Shown here piece after piece: positions 12,539 through 13,797 of a stretch of DNA of 13,797 nt (position 1 is the stretch's first letter; each line of letters opens with the position of its first letter). The DNA is taken from positions 1-13,797 of the forward strand of contig JAJFJO010000356.1 of NCBI GenBank assembly GCA_021774015.1, read 5' to 3'. The notes beneath the pieces are model-generated. The model saw nothing but the letters and a program-made list of their open reading frames with translations. It searched no databases and was not told the DNA's origin. The translations under genes and the position numbers were made by a program. Source of the DNA: Gammaproteobacteria bacterium. Lineage in GTDB: Bacteria > Pseudomonadota > Gammaproteobacteria > Coxiellales > Coxiellaceae.

Positions 12539-13797
12539 CTAGCTACCCACGTTAGCGCTAGCGCCACCGTCCTTGCCGCCGCCACCTTTGCCGCCACTTT
12601 TGCCGCCACCTTTACCAGCACCACTAACATCCATACCACCTTGACGCTTCTTATCTGCATCATCGATATCCGTCTTAGTCTGCTCAAGATTCATATAAGC
12701 GCCATGAGCATCACTTGCTGCTCTAGCTGCAGTTTGAGCACCATTGGACATCATGCCCTGCACCTGGCTCGCCATTTGAGCGGCTGTACTCGGCGTGGTC
12801 GGTGCACCAATCCAGCGCATAATATTATCCGGCAATGAATAAATTAAACTGTAACACTGATTCGTAATGATATACGTCAGCATTGCAAAAATAATTAAAA
12901 ATAATGGGAATGTGATTAATGCCGCCATCATCATACTATCAACACCACCTGCCGTAGCTGCAACATTAATATTCGCTAGTACTGCGTTAGCTAACACACC
13001 ACCAACATTAGCGCCCTGCACCGGAACGGTGGCATACATCAGATCACCAATAAATCCAGAGTACGTATAAATCAAAATTTTAAATGCCACATACGAGAGA
13101 ATCATTCCGCCAATTAAACCTATCACCATCAATACCGGTCGCAAAAATACGCCTAGCAATAACATCAGTGCTTGCTTAGCCTCACCTAAAAAGTCGTGAC
13201 CTTCAGGGTGCGTTAAACCCAAACACACTAACGGCGCTGCTACCATTGCTTCAATCACCGCAATGAGCCAAGCAATCACACCAAAAGTAAATAACATATA
13301 GGGATAGAGCGGCACGTAATAACCAAGAATCACACCTATCACTAACATCATCGTTGCCAACATATACAATGGCGGTTTAATCCAGTCAATCACACCATTA
13401 ACCGCTGGAGCAGCATTCACCACTGACTCACATAGCGCAGTAACCGCTAACGCAATACCAACAATAGAGGCCATACCAAACCATATAATTCCTGATAAAC
13501 CCAAACAATCCATACCAATCATATGTAAAAATAATGTAGGATCATTAGGAGGCACTTCAAATGCAGCAATTAGGTTAACCATTGGCCCTAAAATAGTGCT
13601 CAACATTTCTTCCCCAACCCCAGAAAGCCCGCCCCCCATATGGTAATGAAAAGTTCGACCTTTCGCATTTGTATCTGTGTATTGTGCAACTGTATGAGTC
13701 GCATTTTTTACATATAACATTGTTGCGCTAGCAGCAGTATCAACAATCCGCTTAACATTTTGATTGTTTTTATACGGGCTATTGCCGCTGCTATCTA
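12539..13797 (-). CDS. dotA: DotA, polytopic membrane protein of the Dot/Icm system (C-terminal part; 5' end beyond window)
   Basis: The frame is open to the right edge, upstream of an internal Met at 13720, giving 418 visible residues. The gene is therefore cut by the window, not short. DotA is about 1,050 residues in L. pneumophila and shorter in Coxiella. Five or so hydrophobic segments are visible, including LSGIIWFGMASIVGIALAVT, PYMLFTFGVIAWLIAVIEAM and ITFPLFLIIFAMLTYIIT. The segment GEAKQALMLLLGVFLRPVLM is a DotA/TraY-family hallmark. DotA is an essential inner-membrane component, also found released as ring-shaped oligomers in L. pneumophila. The C-terminus ends in a low-complexity Gly/Lys tail (about the last 30 residues, GGGKSGGKGGGGKDGG), encoded by short DNA repeats around 12560-12620. 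The stop is TAG at 12541-12539. Confidence 0.88.
   Translation of the reverse strand, partial: DSSGNSPYKNNQNVKRIVDTAASATMLYVKNATHTVAQYTDTNAKGRTFHYHMGGGLSGVGEEMLSTILGPMVNLIAAFEVPPNDPTLFLHMIGMDCLGLSGIIWFGMASIVGIALAVTALCESVVNAAPAVNGVIDWIKPPLYMLATMMLVIGVILGYYVPLYPYMLFTFGVIAWLIAVIEAMVAAPLVCLGLTHPEGHDFLGEAKQALMLLLGVFLRPVLMVIGLIGGMILSYVAFKILIYTYSGFIGDLMYATVPVQGANVGGVLANAVLANINVAATAGGVDSMMMAALITFPLFLIIFAMLTYIITNQCYSLIYSLPDNIMRWIGAPTTPSTAAQMASQVQGMMSNGAQTAARAASDAHGAYMNLEQTKTDIDDADKKRQGGMDVSGAGKGGGKSGGKGGGGKDGGASANVGS

Noticed and set aside
12264..12542. 92-codon plus-strand open frame opposite the acyl carrier protein
   Set aside because: It is antisense to a clear ACP, with serine-rich low-information sequence typical of a shadow frame.

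Overview
The window most likely comes from a gammaproteobacterium of the order Legionellales (Coxiella/Legionella/Berkiella-like, intracellular or amoeba-associated). The evidence is a clearly recognisable Dot/Icm type IVB secretion locus (icmS, icmT, dotD, dotC, dotB and the C-terminal part of dotA), moderate-to-low GC, and gammaproteobacterial cydABX and dinB genes. Species cannot be read from the sequence.

Layout. Positions 1-467 (minus strand) hold icmS, cut by the window edge, and icmT. They diverge from a plus-strand dotD-dotC-dotB operon (660-3175). The 192-base gap between them carries two mirror-image CTTAA-N6-CTTAA boxes. Each lies 11 bp upstream of a good -10 hexamer, which is the architecture expected of PmrA-activated divergent Dot/Icm promoters. 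After dotB comes a convergent archaeal-type AAA ATPase (3193-4341, minus) whose 5' end is covered by a perfect 23-bp-arm palindrome. Then come a divergent BCCT-like osmolyte transporter (plus), DNA polymerase IV (minus), and the cytochrome bd oxidase operon cydA-cydB-cydX (plus). cydX is a 39-residue gene that is easy to miss; it is followed by a terminator.

The right third holds a PilZ-domain c-di-GMP receptor candidate (minus), a PduO-type cobalamin adenosyltransferase (plus), and an AbrB/PIN toxin-antitoxin pair (minus) with its own promoter and operator. A structured hairpin repeat and a 12-bp direct repeat follow in a gene-free 310-base stretch. Next are a stand-alone acyl carrier protein (minus) and the C-terminal about 418 residues of DotA (minus), running off the right edge.

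How the genes fit together. DotD and DotC are outer-membrane core components, DotB is the cytoplasmic secretion ATPase, DotA is a polytopic inner-membrane protein, IcmT is a small membrane component and IcmS is an effector chaperone. All belong to one machine. The roughly 9.3 kb between dotB and dotA holds unrelated housekeeping and accessory genes, so the Dot/Icm locus is split here. The ATPase with its palindrome, the toxin-antitoxin pair and the repeat cluster are the most likely horizontally acquired parts. I see no wholly new multi-gene system. The most unusual items are the palindrome-headed ATPase, the mirrored PmrA-type boxes, the orphan acyl carrier protein with paired palindromes beside dotA, and the PilZ protein with widely spaced motifs.
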